From Linnemannia hyalina (Eukaryota; Mortierellomycota; Mortierellomycetes; Mortierellales; Mortierellaceae), in NCBI GenBank assembly GCA_019671135.1, contig JAHRHY010000010.1, forward strand, positions 124,001-188,000: a stretch of 64,000 bases of DNA, in the 5' to 3' direction. Position numbers and translations under genes: made by a program. A model generated the notes under the pieces. The model had not been told where the DNA came from. It made no database searches and worked only from the letters and a program-made list of their open reading frames with translations. Position 1 is the first letter of the stretch. Each line of letters starts with the position of its first letter. Positions 37,566 to 47,900 of this stretch are shown here, piece by piece.

Positions 37566-39867
37566 ATGTCCGAAAGAGTCACTCTCTTTGTCTACGACCT
37601 GTCCCATGGAATGGCCAGGAGCATGTCCCTCGGCATAGTCGGTCGCCAAATCGGTACTTTCATTCATCCTTCCCGACTGGGCACCCTTTGCTCGCATATT
37701 ATTTTTGCCTTAGCCTCCTCTCCTCTAAGCAATTGAATGACGATGTTAACGCTTAACCGTTTCCTCGATAGACGCTATCTATCACACGTCGGTCGTCGTC
37801 TTTGGGCGGGAGTTCTTCTATGGACAGGGCATTATGAGCGCTATCCCAGGAACTACACCCCACGGACAGCCCATGGAGAGAATTGACATGGGGGAAACTG
37901 AGATTCCACAGGAGGTGTTTATGGAGTTTATGGATAACATGCGGGAGACCTACACTGCAGACGCCTACCATCTCCTTAGTGAGTCGACTATCCTCAGAAT
38001 ACCGCCACCAAATAATTTCACGTCTGATTTTACATTCGCTTTCAGCGAAGAAACCTTGGTATTTCAAAACGACTAACACCCCATCCTCTCTGACCTACAC
38101 GGATATAGACAACAACTGCAACAACTTTTCAAGCGATGTCTGCCAACTGTTGGTCGGAAAGAACATCCCAGACAGGATCACATCCTTGCCAGCAGACTTT
38201 TTGAACACACCTTTCGGGCAATCAATGCGGCCCATGATCGAAGGCATGTTTGGACCCAGTCGACACACTCCCAGTCCTTCGCCTTTCGGTCCCCCAGCAC
38301 TAGCTCCCACCTCTGGACTCTCAACAAACCCCTTCTCGGCACCATCGGCAAGCACAGGTGGCGCCACTGTGCCCTTCATGACTGACCTGTCACTGCTCAG
38401 GAGCACGATCCAAAACAATACCGCGACAGTGGTTTATTTCACATCGGCTACATGCCCACCTTGCCGTGTCATCGCCCCCATCTACGACGAGCTGGTTCTC
38501 TCAAAGGGCAGTCAGATCAAGGGTGTCAAGGTTGATATTGGAATGGCGCAGGCGATCGGACAAGCATATGAGGTTCGGTCGACTCCAACGTTCATGTTCT
38601 TCCTCCGTGGTGAAAAGTTCTCGCAATTCTCTGGAGCCGATCAGGCGGAGCTCAGGAGTAGTATTGATTTGCTCATCTACAGCGCACATCCTGGTAAGCA
38701 CCAGTGCCTTGGCAAGGAGTAAGGACAATGTCTGATATGAACGTTTTATTAGGCGGTTATTAACAGCATTGTATTTTAACTTTTCTCTGAACTTTAGCTC
38801 ACCCACATGCGTCGCTGTCACTTCACCAGTACAAGGGACTCTCAGGAACACCCATTGTCTTCAACTTATTTGATAATGTTGACCCCGTGTTTGCCAAACT
38901 CAAGACCTTCTTACCTGCTGAGAAGGGTCTCACTGAAGCCGACACCAAGCAGCTGGACAAGATTCAGGCATGGCTCAAGAAGCGTGCTGCCGCCAAAGCC
39001 ACCCAAACCCCAGAACCTACCATGGGCGAGCTTGGACCCTCTTGGAAGCCTCTCTTGAGTAAGTTCATTAGTCTTCCTTTGTTTGAAATTATGTGGCATG
39101 TGTGTGGAGAGAGCTTGACTAACAGTTTGATGGCGTCAATATCCGATTTATTCTTTGTAGCCAAGATTGCGTCGATATTGCCCTATGAGAACCAGTTTCC
39201 ATTGCTGGACATTCTTCGGATGCTCGTTCTTCACGCACGAGTTGCAGAGGTGTACGCCAAGGACGGGAACCGGACATTGATCAACACATTTAAGGCAGTT
39301 GCAACACATGGCAACGAGGGGTCCAAACCTGCAGCACTAATGACTCTCCGGATTGCCTGCAATGCCTTCAGCACTCCACTCCTGGGTACCTATGTTCTTT
39401 CCTCTACAGCCCGCGAATCAACAAAGCAGCTTTTGGTTACCACTCTGTTGTCGACAGTCGATCAACAGCGTCAAACTGCTGCCTCGTTAGCATTTGATAT
39501 CGGTGTCAAGGTTGCGGAATCGAGGAGCAAGGCCAAGGATACTGCACACCCTTCTCTCGGAGGCGATATCTTGGAGGAGCTGGAGGAGGACTGGAACATG
39601 GAGTGCCTGAGCGCGATTGCGGCGGCAATGGAAAAGGAGACCTCTGAGGAGATCCTGCACAGGTTGGTGGCATCAGTGGCCAACTTTATCTACATGGAGG
39701 AGGGTCATTCTGGATCAGTGTTGATGAATATTTTGGGCGTGCCTGATGTCTTGAAGGAGAAAGTGCAGAGCAAGGTTGTCAAGTCTGCAAATGTTGTGGG
39801 GTTGTGCCAAGAGGTCCAAGAGATGATCCGGACGGCTGTCGAGGCGCAATCTGCGTCGTCTTCGTAA
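37566..39867 (+). CDS. PPPDE (DeSI-type) isopeptidase - thioredoxin - PUL multidomain protein
   Basis: Five exons (37566-37653, 37772-37978, 38109-38693, 38798-39058, 39161-39867) give 615 aa. Residues 1-130 are a PPPDE/DeSI cysteine isopeptidase: His33 in AIYHTSVVV and the nucleophile Cys101 in NNCNNFSSDV, with the GREFFYGQGI strand between. A Pro/Ser-rich linker (residues 145-185) leads to a thioredoxin fold (about 188-295) with active site CPPC (Cys213, Cys216) and the cis-Pro motif RSTPTFMFF. Residues ~330-610 are helical repeats matching the PUL domain of PLAA/Ufd3, which binds Cdc48/p97. The set suggests removal of ubiquitin-like modifiers near the Cdc48 machinery, with a redox module. 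This architecture is, to my knowledge, common in fungi. Exon 2 to 3 joins to YHLL-NNCNNF, which fixes that splice site. Confidence 0.92.
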
Positions 39868-40040
39868 CCTCTGATTTGAGAGGAAGAAGGCACCTAGAAC
39901 AAAAAAAACATAGTAAAATGCTGCATGAAAATATGACCCAAGTGTACTGGAAGCTCTGAACCCAGCCACCTCAATTGCATATTTTGCTAACGAGCTCAGG
40001 CAGGGACACAATCTCCCCTTTTACTAAGGAAGCTCCCTTC

Positions 40041-40095
40041 GTCCAAAAAAGGGAAGCGCGTCCAAAAAAGGGAAGCGCATCCAAAAAAAGGGAAG
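40041..40095. repeat. Subterminal triple repeat, left TIR
   Basis: Three consecutive copies of TCCAAAAAAGGGAAGMGSR (about 19 bp). The third copy has one extra A. Such subterminal arrays are typical binding sites for transposition proteins, but the binding partner is unknown. Confidence 0.85.
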
Positions 40096-40106
40096 AGGGT
40101 CAATAG

Positions 40107-40114
40107 CCAATCAG
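40107..40114 (+). promoter_or_regulatory. CCAAT box in left TIR
   Basis: CCAATCAG lies 95 bp before the ATG at 40210 and has an inverted twin at 43725-43732, 95 bp before the helicase ATG. The position suits a promoter CCAAT box that reads inward from each end. Confidence 0.5.
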
Positions 40115-40209
40115 ACATAGCGCTCCTTCACTCCTTCTCTGCCCCTCACTCCTTCACGTCTTCCATATAGTTACATCCACCTTGCTTCACTCTCAAGTAA
40201 AGCGACATC

Positions 40210-40752
40210 ATGTCAAACAAAAGGGAGCCCAGGTACATATGTGCATCTATGGTATTCGCCATCTGTGGACGGATGAGTGGGCGACAAGGGTCCTCTCCAG
40301 CATGCTTATCAATCCCTAAGGCATGGATGGTGAATGGATGGCGACCGATATGCTTCAAGAAAACCACAGCTACCTCCTCAAATCCATCTTTTTCATCAAA
40401 AGGATCCAACATGACCTGGGAGTATCTCAGGGATGCGATTTCCACCAAACATCAGGACTATTCAGGCCATTTTGCGGATGTTCAGGCGGGGAAGTCGGGG
40501 TTGGCTCCAGCAGCACAAAACACCAGAAACCATCCACAGCATCAGATATCTCCAAGACCCATGAGTACATCCGAGGCAGCGGCATTTTATGGAAGCCGAA
40601 GTCCAGTAAAATGCGATCAAGGGATCGCTGTGGTCGATCTACAGAGTCTTGGTGGAGGCAATATGCTCGGGGGATCTATTGCACGATTTTTGGATAGGCA
40701 CCGGTTGGAGGATGCGGTGGATTTAGAAGAGACAGGAAGTACTCGAAAATAA
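40210..40752 (+). CDS. TIR-initiated reading frame of unknown function
   Basis: An open frame of 180 codons starts at an ATG inside the left TIR. Its first residues MSNKREPRY copy those starting the helicase frame in the right TIR (MSNKRQPRY). I do not recognise a domain. The N-terminal third is Cys/Met/Gly-containing (residues 10-45), and the rest is polar with Pro/His/Gln and ends in an acidic helix. Alternatively the true first exon ends at 40232 (AG|GTACAT donor, conserved in both TIRs) and the rest is spliced differently. It could be the second protein of the element, or a degraded frame. Confidence 0.35.
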   Translation: MSNKREPRYICASMVFAICGRMSGRQGSSPACLSIPKAWMVNGWRPICFKKTTATSSNPSFSSKGSNMTWEYLRDAISTKHQDYSGHFADVQAGKSGLAPAAQNTRNHPQHQISPRPMSTSEAAAFYGSRSPVKCDQGIAVVDLQSLGGGNMLGGSIARFLDRHRLEDAVDLEETGSTRK

Positions 40753-41002
40753 TTAAATGTATTTTGGTTTTACTACTCTCTATGATAACTGAATGAAATG
40801 AACAAAGAGAAAGGAGGAAATAGACAAGGATGGAATTAGAGAAAAATTGGTAGAAAGAAGCGAGTGATTCCTCGGGTTGCGCTATGCCGACAAAATTAAG
40901 TGGACGACTGATACTTACAGAACAGCAATCTCAATCTGCGGGAGGCGGTCGGTCGCGGAGAGGCTGCAGATCAATCACACGTGCGACCTCCAATGGATCT
41001 GA

Positions 41003-43629
41003 TTATGATTCCAGTAAGTCCTCCTCACCATCACTTCCCTCCTTATCGCCGTCAAAGCCGTCCTCCAACTGGTTTAGCGCAGACGCCGCCGTCGTCTGGC
41101 TACCTGATCCACGGCGAGCGTCGATCTCTCTGTTGAGCCTGTCCAGGACATGCGCGACTTCGCCATACAAATTCTCTCCAAGGGGCGCCCAATTGCAGGA
41201 GTAAGCGATGGTCTTGACTGCCGTAGCAGTTCTGGCCTCAGAGAATTTTTGCGACAGCTGTTCAGCCGCATGATCCGGCAGGATCCACGTCTCTCTGCCC
41301 ACCCTGTAAGGTTGACTGCTCACCCATATCTCGTACGCCTCCTTTCTCCACGCCTGGAGTCTCTTCAAGGCCATGTGTCTCTCTTCCTCCGAACGGCTCG
41401 ATTTGGTGTCATGACAAACAGTGGCGGGAACGGAACGATCAAATTTGGAGCATCCAGAACAGCTGTTGTCGCAAGTACGAGCTTTGTTCTCAAAGAATTT
41501 GTCTAGTAGCGTCCAGAGACACCTTCCCGCTTGGTGGTTCATAAGGTAATCGTGCACGTTGTTATCTTTGGGGGGACATTTTGGTGATCGGTGGTGCGTA
41601 AAGGATTCCAAAGCCCTGAATCTTGGGATCTCGTGCCGCTCGTCCAAATCGCTGAACCAAACTCGGTATGTCCCTTGGAAGGCTACATGGTACAAATTTA
41701 TTTTAAACATTTTAGAGAAGGTCCATTGTGATCGCTCTATTTTTCATACTTTTCATTTTTTTTTTTGTGTATACTACTTACCCGTACTGAATAACTTGAA
41801 CCACATCGGGTATGTCACAACCCATGCCAGCAGCCTCGGTAGCCAGCAGGATATGGATGTCACCCTTCGCGAACTTGGTCATGACTGCCTCCTTGTATTG
41901 GGATCTTAAAGTGGAGAAGTAAACGCCTATCTTACCCAGATCGGGTCTCATTCTCGATAGATATTTAGAGACATCCATGAGAATGGAGATTTTTTCGAAG
42001 TAAATAATCGTCTTGTCTTTGCCTAACAGGGGAATAAGACCCTCCATGGCATCCTTGGGCTGAGTGTGAACCTCGAGACGAACATTTGTGGGAATCTCTT
42101 GCACACGAAGAACGTTGGCCTTGGACAGGAAGAGCTTGTCCGTGGTTTGAGTGAGGGCATCGGCAGCGAGTGTCGTGGTGACACCCACAAACGGAACTCC
42201 AGGCGACCAAAAGCGAAGCTCACCGAGGCGAGCATATTCAGGGCGAAACTTGTCCCATTTTTCAACACAATGGACCTCGTCCACCACAATAGCAAGCAAC
42301 AGGTCCCGCCAGCGCGTATTTCGCCAAAGCCCTTGTACCAACCTCGAAGTAGGGCTGTCGCCAAAAATGATCTCGGGCGACATAAAGACTGCTCTGAACT
42401 CGCCTTCACATATGCGTCTAATTATGTCTCCATCAATGGCACCAGAGTTGTCGACGGAGAGAACGATGTGAGGTATTTTGGCGCTGACCAGCTTCTGTAC
42501 GATTGAATGGCAAAGTTCAAAGATAAAAGGCGGTTAAAAATGACAATGTTGTTTTTGGCTGTATGATACATGGAAGGGCCTAGATATGAAATACCTGCTG
42601 CTTATCGTTCATCAAAGCCATCCGTGGCGAGATGATGGCAATGATACTGCCGGGCCAGTATGCCATAGGAAGAAAGAATGCGAGTGCCTTGCCCCAGACA
42701 CAAGGAGCAATCAACAGGCAATCGATTTTCTGTGCAATGTGTTCCAATACCTCCAGTTGCTGCTCTTTTGGAGTACAGTTGAAAACTTCTCGACAAAGGC
42801 TAATGGCTTTTGATCTGGAAAAAAATTGGGGGCCCTAAAAGATGCACAAGATTGCGATGTAAAATATTAACAAAAAGATTGAATAGCAAGGCAAAAAGTG
42901 ATTAAATCAATTTTCATAGAACACTTGCCACATCGTCGCTATCCTCGTTTTCTTCGTCTGGCATTGGTATAAGCTGCTCTAGCACAGCCTGCGATGGCGA
43001 AGAAAGGAACTGCCAGAAGGGATTCGCGGCGTCCTGTATAGCGTCCAATGCCATGGAGTCCCCGGAGAAGGTCGATCCCTCCAGAGGAGAATGGGTTTCA
43101 TCCAATGAAAGTAGAGCCTCGGCGATTTTCCCCGGAGTATCCTATGCGGAGCAAATACAAAGTTCCAAGAGACGATTAGAAATGTGCTTGGAGAACAAAA
43201 CATCGCGTTCATATCAGTGCCTGATATCCACTCACTTGGTTGGTTCCTCCAGAAAATTGTGTATCAGGTTTGTTGAAGCCGGGGACGTCGAGGACGCTTA
43301 TGCCTTGAAGCTATACCGCGTTGAAGAACCAGCAAATTAGAAATCGCGACAAACACAACAGCAAAGTCTCATTGAGCACCGTATCAAACTGCGTCCTTAC
43401 CTTGGAAACCCTCGGAGCGCGTTTACTTGGCGTGGCCGGAGTCCCGCTATATGGCGGAATGTCACTATAAAGAGTTTGAAGAGAATGAGAAAGAGATGAG
43501 ACAAACTGAATAACGGTGGCTCGGATGCTCCGATGCTCCGATGCTCCGATGCTGCTGCTGGACGCCTGTCGGGAAATGAATACGTGCTTGAGATGCGCAT
43601 CTGTACCTGGGCTGCCTTTTGTTTGACAT
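41003..43629 (-). pseudogene. RecQ-like helicase of the TIR element, frameshifted and with degenerate Walker A
   Basis: Seven exons: complement of 41003-41682, 41782-42494, 42595-42834, 42929-43141, 43236-43310, 43401-43464 and 43607-43629. They sum to 669 codons after removing one base. Superfamily 2 motifs in order: motif I region LLIAPCVWGKAL, Ia-like IIAIISPRMALMND, motif II VVDEVHCVEKW (DEVH), motif III VGVTTTLA, motif V ATEAAGMGCDIP, motif VI QRFGRAARD, then a Cys-rich C-terminal segment (CDNSCSGC). Normal RecQ proteins have PTGxGKS in motif I; here Thr-Gly and the final Ser are replaced, so ATP hydrolysis is doubtful. A six-C run on the coding strand (41570-41575 as G on plus) shifts the frame after motif VI; this is either true decay or an assembly error. 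The intron at 42835-42928 uses a GC-AG donor (GTG|GCAAGT). The first exon, 23 nt, lies wholly inside the right TIR. Confidence 0.82.
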
Positions 43630-43724
43630 GATGTCGCTTTACTTGAGAGTGAAGCAGGGTGGATGTAAGGTAAGAGACGACTTGAAGGAGTGAGGGGCAG
43701 AGAAGGAGTGAAGGAGCGCTATGT

Positions 43725-43732
43725 CTGATTGG
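43725..43732 (-). promoter_or_regulatory. CCAAT box in right TIR
   Basis: CCAATCAG on the minus strand, at the same distance (95 bp) from the helicase ATG as its twin in the left TIR from the ATG at 40210. Confidence 0.5.
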
Positions 43733-43743
43733 CTATTGACCCT

Positions 43744-43797
43744 CTTCCCTTTTTTGGATGCGCTTCCCTTTTTTGGACGCGCTTCCCTTTTTTGGAC
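43744..43797. repeat. Subterminal triple repeat, right TIR
   Basis: Inverted counterpart of 40041-40095: three copies of the TCCAAAAAAGGGAAG unit read on the minus strand, all with six A residues. Confidence 0.85.
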
Positions 43798-43835
43798 GAA
43801 GGGAGCTTCCTTAGTAAAAGGGGAGATTGTGTCCC

Positions 43836-44979
43836 CCGCTTCCAGCAATAATGATCCTTCAACCCAAGGACTAATTTGAATTCGGATTTCGAGTTGAGAG
43901 AAGGATGAACATCATCCAGACCAACACCAAGACAAGAATCAACGCCTGCGATTTACTTAACAGGATTTTATTTTCTGTGCGTGCTCAGATCCACTTGTTC
44001 GATCCATCCTCTGTGTCGGGTTTGACTCTCATATCATAGGAACAGTAAGCCACTACTATGCAATAGTTTTCGCTATATTGTGGGGTACAGGAAGGGGAAG
44101 AGGAAGAAGGGTGTGGAAGGGTAGAAAAGGGCCACCATCTTGAACTAACGCTTCTGGATGCGAACTAGTATCGAGCCATAGCCCCATGGTTACCTTTTTT
44201 CGAACAGAGCTCGAATAGCAAGACAAGTCGTGCAGCCAGGGCTTGGTGTCTCGAAAATCTCGAAATATTTCATGATGTGGCGGTTGGGTTCCTTCGCCAC
44301 CCTCATCAGCGTCATAACTCCCCAATCGATCTAGAAAGGAGAACATGGAACAAGAAGGTATGCTAGTGAGTCTTTCGTATCAGATGCATGGCATTCGTAA
44401 CGTCAATTCAATCGATGCTTCATACATTTACTTATTCCTGGATGGTCTTGCCTGCAAGAAAATCTTCAGTGCAAACAGGTTTTTTTGATCATCGATAACC
44501 TTTCCACAAAAAGCTGAGACCACCCTACAAGGCTAAAAGCAGAATCGAATGTCAAGCCGGACTTCAACTGTACGACAATGCTTTTGTTATATAATTCGCC
44601 TAGATTACACATGTATATGCAACTACAATCTTTCTTTTGGTTACTAAATACTACGGATCGTTTATATCCTTGGAGATACTCCCTCTCCCTTCTGGTAATC
44701 TTGGTCGGGATCGTGAGACGGGTTTTCGATGACGGATGACGTGGCGACCTTGCTGGTTTCTAGATGGCGATTCATTTGGTGGCGTCGGTTTTAGTTTTGC
44801 ACGTCCAGTACGAACAATGTCTGAGAAATAAAGTTTATTAGAGTTGCTTCAAATGCTGGTATTCAAAAAAAGTGTAACGAAATGAAATGAATGGGTATCC
44901 GTGATAAGTAAGGCAAAGATAGAAAGAAAAAGAGTAGATAGAAAAAAAACGCGTTACCAAGCAACCCAACCCATCGACC
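43836..44979. other. Intergenic region between the TIR element and phospholipase D
   Basis: No gene is supported. A 96-codon minus-strand frame (44056-44346) and a ~60-codon minus-strand frame behind an AG acceptor (about 44820-44655) are open but match nothing I know. The phospholipase D 3' UTR with an AATAAA on the minus strand near 44830 falls here. Confidence 0.55.
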
Positions 44980-47900
44980 TTAAGTGTAAAGATCAATCGG
45001 ATGGTTGTAGTCCTTGGGATAGCAAAAGTTGTGCGACTGAATCTCGTCCCGCAAAAAGTCAAGGGGCCATTCGACGAGGTGTCCCTGGACTTTGCTGAGG
45101 TCGTTCTCCATCGCCATCCTGACATCGTTGTCTCCAGCCAGAGCACTCGCTGTCCGTTTGACGTTCAATCGACTCTCGACCGACAGTCCCTTGACCAACT
45201 TGCCGTGCTTTTCACCGCCGACTCCAGCGCCGTCGTTGCTGCCGTCCATCTGCTGGGCGACGGTCCTGCGAACTGAGCTGTCCTTCTCGGGGTCTGCAGA
45301 GACGATGCCTCCTTGACGCCTCTCCTGGTTCAATTCTTCAGTCTGTTCCCGAGTCTTCTCATGAGCAGTAACGCGCTCGTCCGTCCGAAGGTTCTTCTCA
45401 CTCGGCTTTTTCCGATTCTGTCTCAACTTGAGCTCGCTCTCGGCAGAAGGATCCTGTCGAATGATACGCTCGTCACGGGCCTTGTCCCTGATAGGATCCT
45501 CATCGTCGCCCGAGTCGTCATCCCGCAAAGCCTTCTTGGCCGCACGATTCGCCTCGCGGTTCTTTCGCAGAGGTCGGTGCTGCGTGTCCTCGTCCTCATC
45601 CTCTTCGCCACTGTCGTGTCCGGCCGACGTGAAATGCTCTGACAAAGTAGGACCCAAGATCTTGTTCATCGCTCGGTCCTTCAATGTCCTTTCTTCCTTC
45701 ATGCGAGGGTCATCGATATTCGACTGGTCGTTGAATTTAGTGTAGTCGGACCAAGTCTTAACAGTGTTGTCGGGGATACACTTGAACATATCTCGGAAGA
45801 TGAGGGTGTTGGAGTTCGCATAGTGCTTCCAGATCTCCTCAAAGAAGGCAGGGTGAACAGGATCTACGAAATCGAGAGGCGAGAATGGTGTGTTGCCGCT
45901 GTTTGATGACAAGTTTCCGTTGTGGTCGTGTCCTGGGCAAAGACCCAAATGCTCTGTCATCAGGTTCATTCGAAGGGTGTGGGCGAATCGGGAAACCTTG
46001 TAAGGAGCTCCGTTCATGGTCGAGTCGATGTAGTCCTTGTCTCGCACCACTGCCGCAATCTCAGAATCACGGTTACCAAGCATCGAGCGCTCGTTAATGT
46101 TGGCTATAACGGTATGAAAATGAAAAGGAAACCATAGTTAAGACACGAGTAAAATGAAAGACTGCATCAAAGAGTCTGCAATAAGATAACAATTAGGAAA
46201 AAGCATTACCTGATCCGATGATGGCAACACGGTCGTCGACGATCATCATCTTGGCGTGGATGTACACCTGCTCGGTGATGAACTGCTCGCCAAACTTGGC
46301 CCAGTTGCGGAGACCGTAGAACGAAATGTATTTATGAGGCTTAGTTACACCTGCAGTTGCAAGACGACCGTAGATCGAGTTCTTTCCGTGACAAATCGTC
46401 TCGTAGATGCTGAGCATGACCATGCGCACTGATGTTGCCTCAGGAGTGTTGATACCGCCCTCGAATCCAGGCACCAAAGGTAAAACGACAATCACCCTAA
46501 AATAAAGAGAAATCACGGAGGTGAAATAAATTTGGTGGCGTTAGTATATGCATGCAATCCATGTCACCCTCCGTGAAAATGTTATTTCATGTCTCTATCC
46601 ATACCTAAACTTATCCCCCGCCTTATTAGCCTTGATAATCCTGTCTGTCAGAGCGCGGCCGATGCCATTGTGAACAATGGTCTTGTTGACATTTGTCGAT
46701 GTGATGAAGAATTGGTTTTCTATACAGTGTAAGCATTGTTTAAAGTTAGCACGATACTGTATCAAATAAAAGCAACGCGCAAATATCAACAAACGCAGAG
46801 AGAGTCCTTACCGATATAGATGAAGTGCTCAGCTCGCTCGATGGCAGCGAGGTAGGCAGTGAGGATACTGCACTCGGGGTCCTTGACACCGATCGACCAG
46901 GAAGACACAGAGCGCAAGATCTGGACCTCACAAGTTCCCTTCAGACCCATCTCCTCCAGCTTGGACAGGTGAATATCAGGCTTGGGCAGCAAGAAGGGGA
47001 TTCGCTTTTGCTTGGGCTTGGTCCTGCACAAAAAGTTCCAGCGCTGGATAAAGTGGCGAGCAACATCTCTTGAGGGCTGTCCAAGAATCTGGAGACCCAC
47101 ATCGTGCCAGGGCATCCTAGGGTTCTCGGCGCGGTCAATCGCATCGACGTCGGGCTTGGAGAGGTCGCAGAAGTCCTTGATGCGAGGGTTGGAGTAATCC
47201 TGTCCTGGCCAGCGAGGTCCGTTTTGGTCCTCCTTCGAATCTATCAGTGTGTGCTCCCCCGTGTCCCATCGTCCAAAACAGAGATCCAGTCCTCCAATGA
47301 ATGCAATCATGTTGTCGACAACAATAAGCTTCTCGTGATGCGCCCACCAAGCAGTCTTCAGGTTGGGTCCGTGGCGCTGCACCCAGATATTCTCCGGGCA
47401 AAGCTTGCGAAGCAGCTTCTTGGCTCTGAGAGAGGCAAGATGCATGGCGGCATCGACCTCACTATACAAGACAATATAGATCTTGACGCCCTCATTCGCC
47501 TTGCGCCCCAAAATATCCTTCAGCGACCAGTCGACTCCGTCTCGTTGGTGGCGTCGGAGTAAAATCTCGGGCGAGAGCATCCAGTCCAGGATGTAGATGG
47601 ATTCCTTGGCCATTTCCAGGGCCTTACTTGCGTTCCAGAAGTAATCCCTTCCATCGACCAGCCATTGAGCACTAACATCCGTTCTGACTGGCGCAAAACT
47701 GTGAAATCGCTTGGTCTCCTTCCAGAGAGAGGGCATCTTGCGAATACTCTCCACAAATTGTCGACGGCGATGATCCGATTTGGCGCGGACATGGAACTTG
47801 AGTTCCGCATTGATAATGTCGAAGGTGTGGGGGGCGTGGAGGTGGCGAGGCGACTTTGTCACCTTGAACGAAGAGTCCAGCAAAATGACGTCTAGGATTT

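Larger units (their letters stand above)
40003..40248 (+). repeat. Left terminal inverted repeat
   Basis: About 246 bp, matching the reverse complement of 43591-43835 with one A-tract length difference and a cluster of changes near 40164-40175. It includes the outer GGGACACAATCTCCCC end, the three subterminal repeats, the CCAAT box, and the ATG plus first codons of the plus-strand frame. Similarity stops just after GCATCT. Confidence 0.92.
40003..43835. mobile_element. 3.83-kb TIR-bounded element carrying a RecQ-like helicase gene
   Basis: Two long inverted repeats (40003-40248 and 43591-43835, about 95% identical) bound the element. They begin GGGACACAATCTCC and both contain three subterminal ~19-bp repeats and a CCAAT box. 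Inside are an inward-facing plus-strand frame (40210-40752) and a minus-strand RecQ-like helicase gene (43629-41003). No DDE transposase, tyrosine recombinase, Rep or reverse transcriptase motif is visible, so the copy is either non-autonomous or uses an unknown mechanism. I see no perfect target-site duplication: the left flank ends ...GCTCAGGCA and the right begins CCGCTTCCAGCA, similar but not identical. It sits between the PPPDE-Trx-PUL gene and the phospholipase D gene without disturbing either frame. Confidence 0.85.
43591..43835 (-). repeat. Right terminal inverted repeat
   Basis: About 245 bp, the inverted partner of 40003-40248. It holds the helicase start codon at 43629, its first seven codons and the 5' splice donor AG|GTACAG. 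Confidence 0.92.

Noticed and set aside
39990..43850. Target-site duplication for the TIR element
   Set aside because: GCTCAGGCA on the left and GCTTCCAGCA on the right are similar but not identical and are not placed equally relative to the TIR tips; I do not claim a duplication.
44056..44346. 96-codon minus-strand frame between the TIR element and phospholipase D
   Set aside because: No start context, no partner exon and no recognisable domain.
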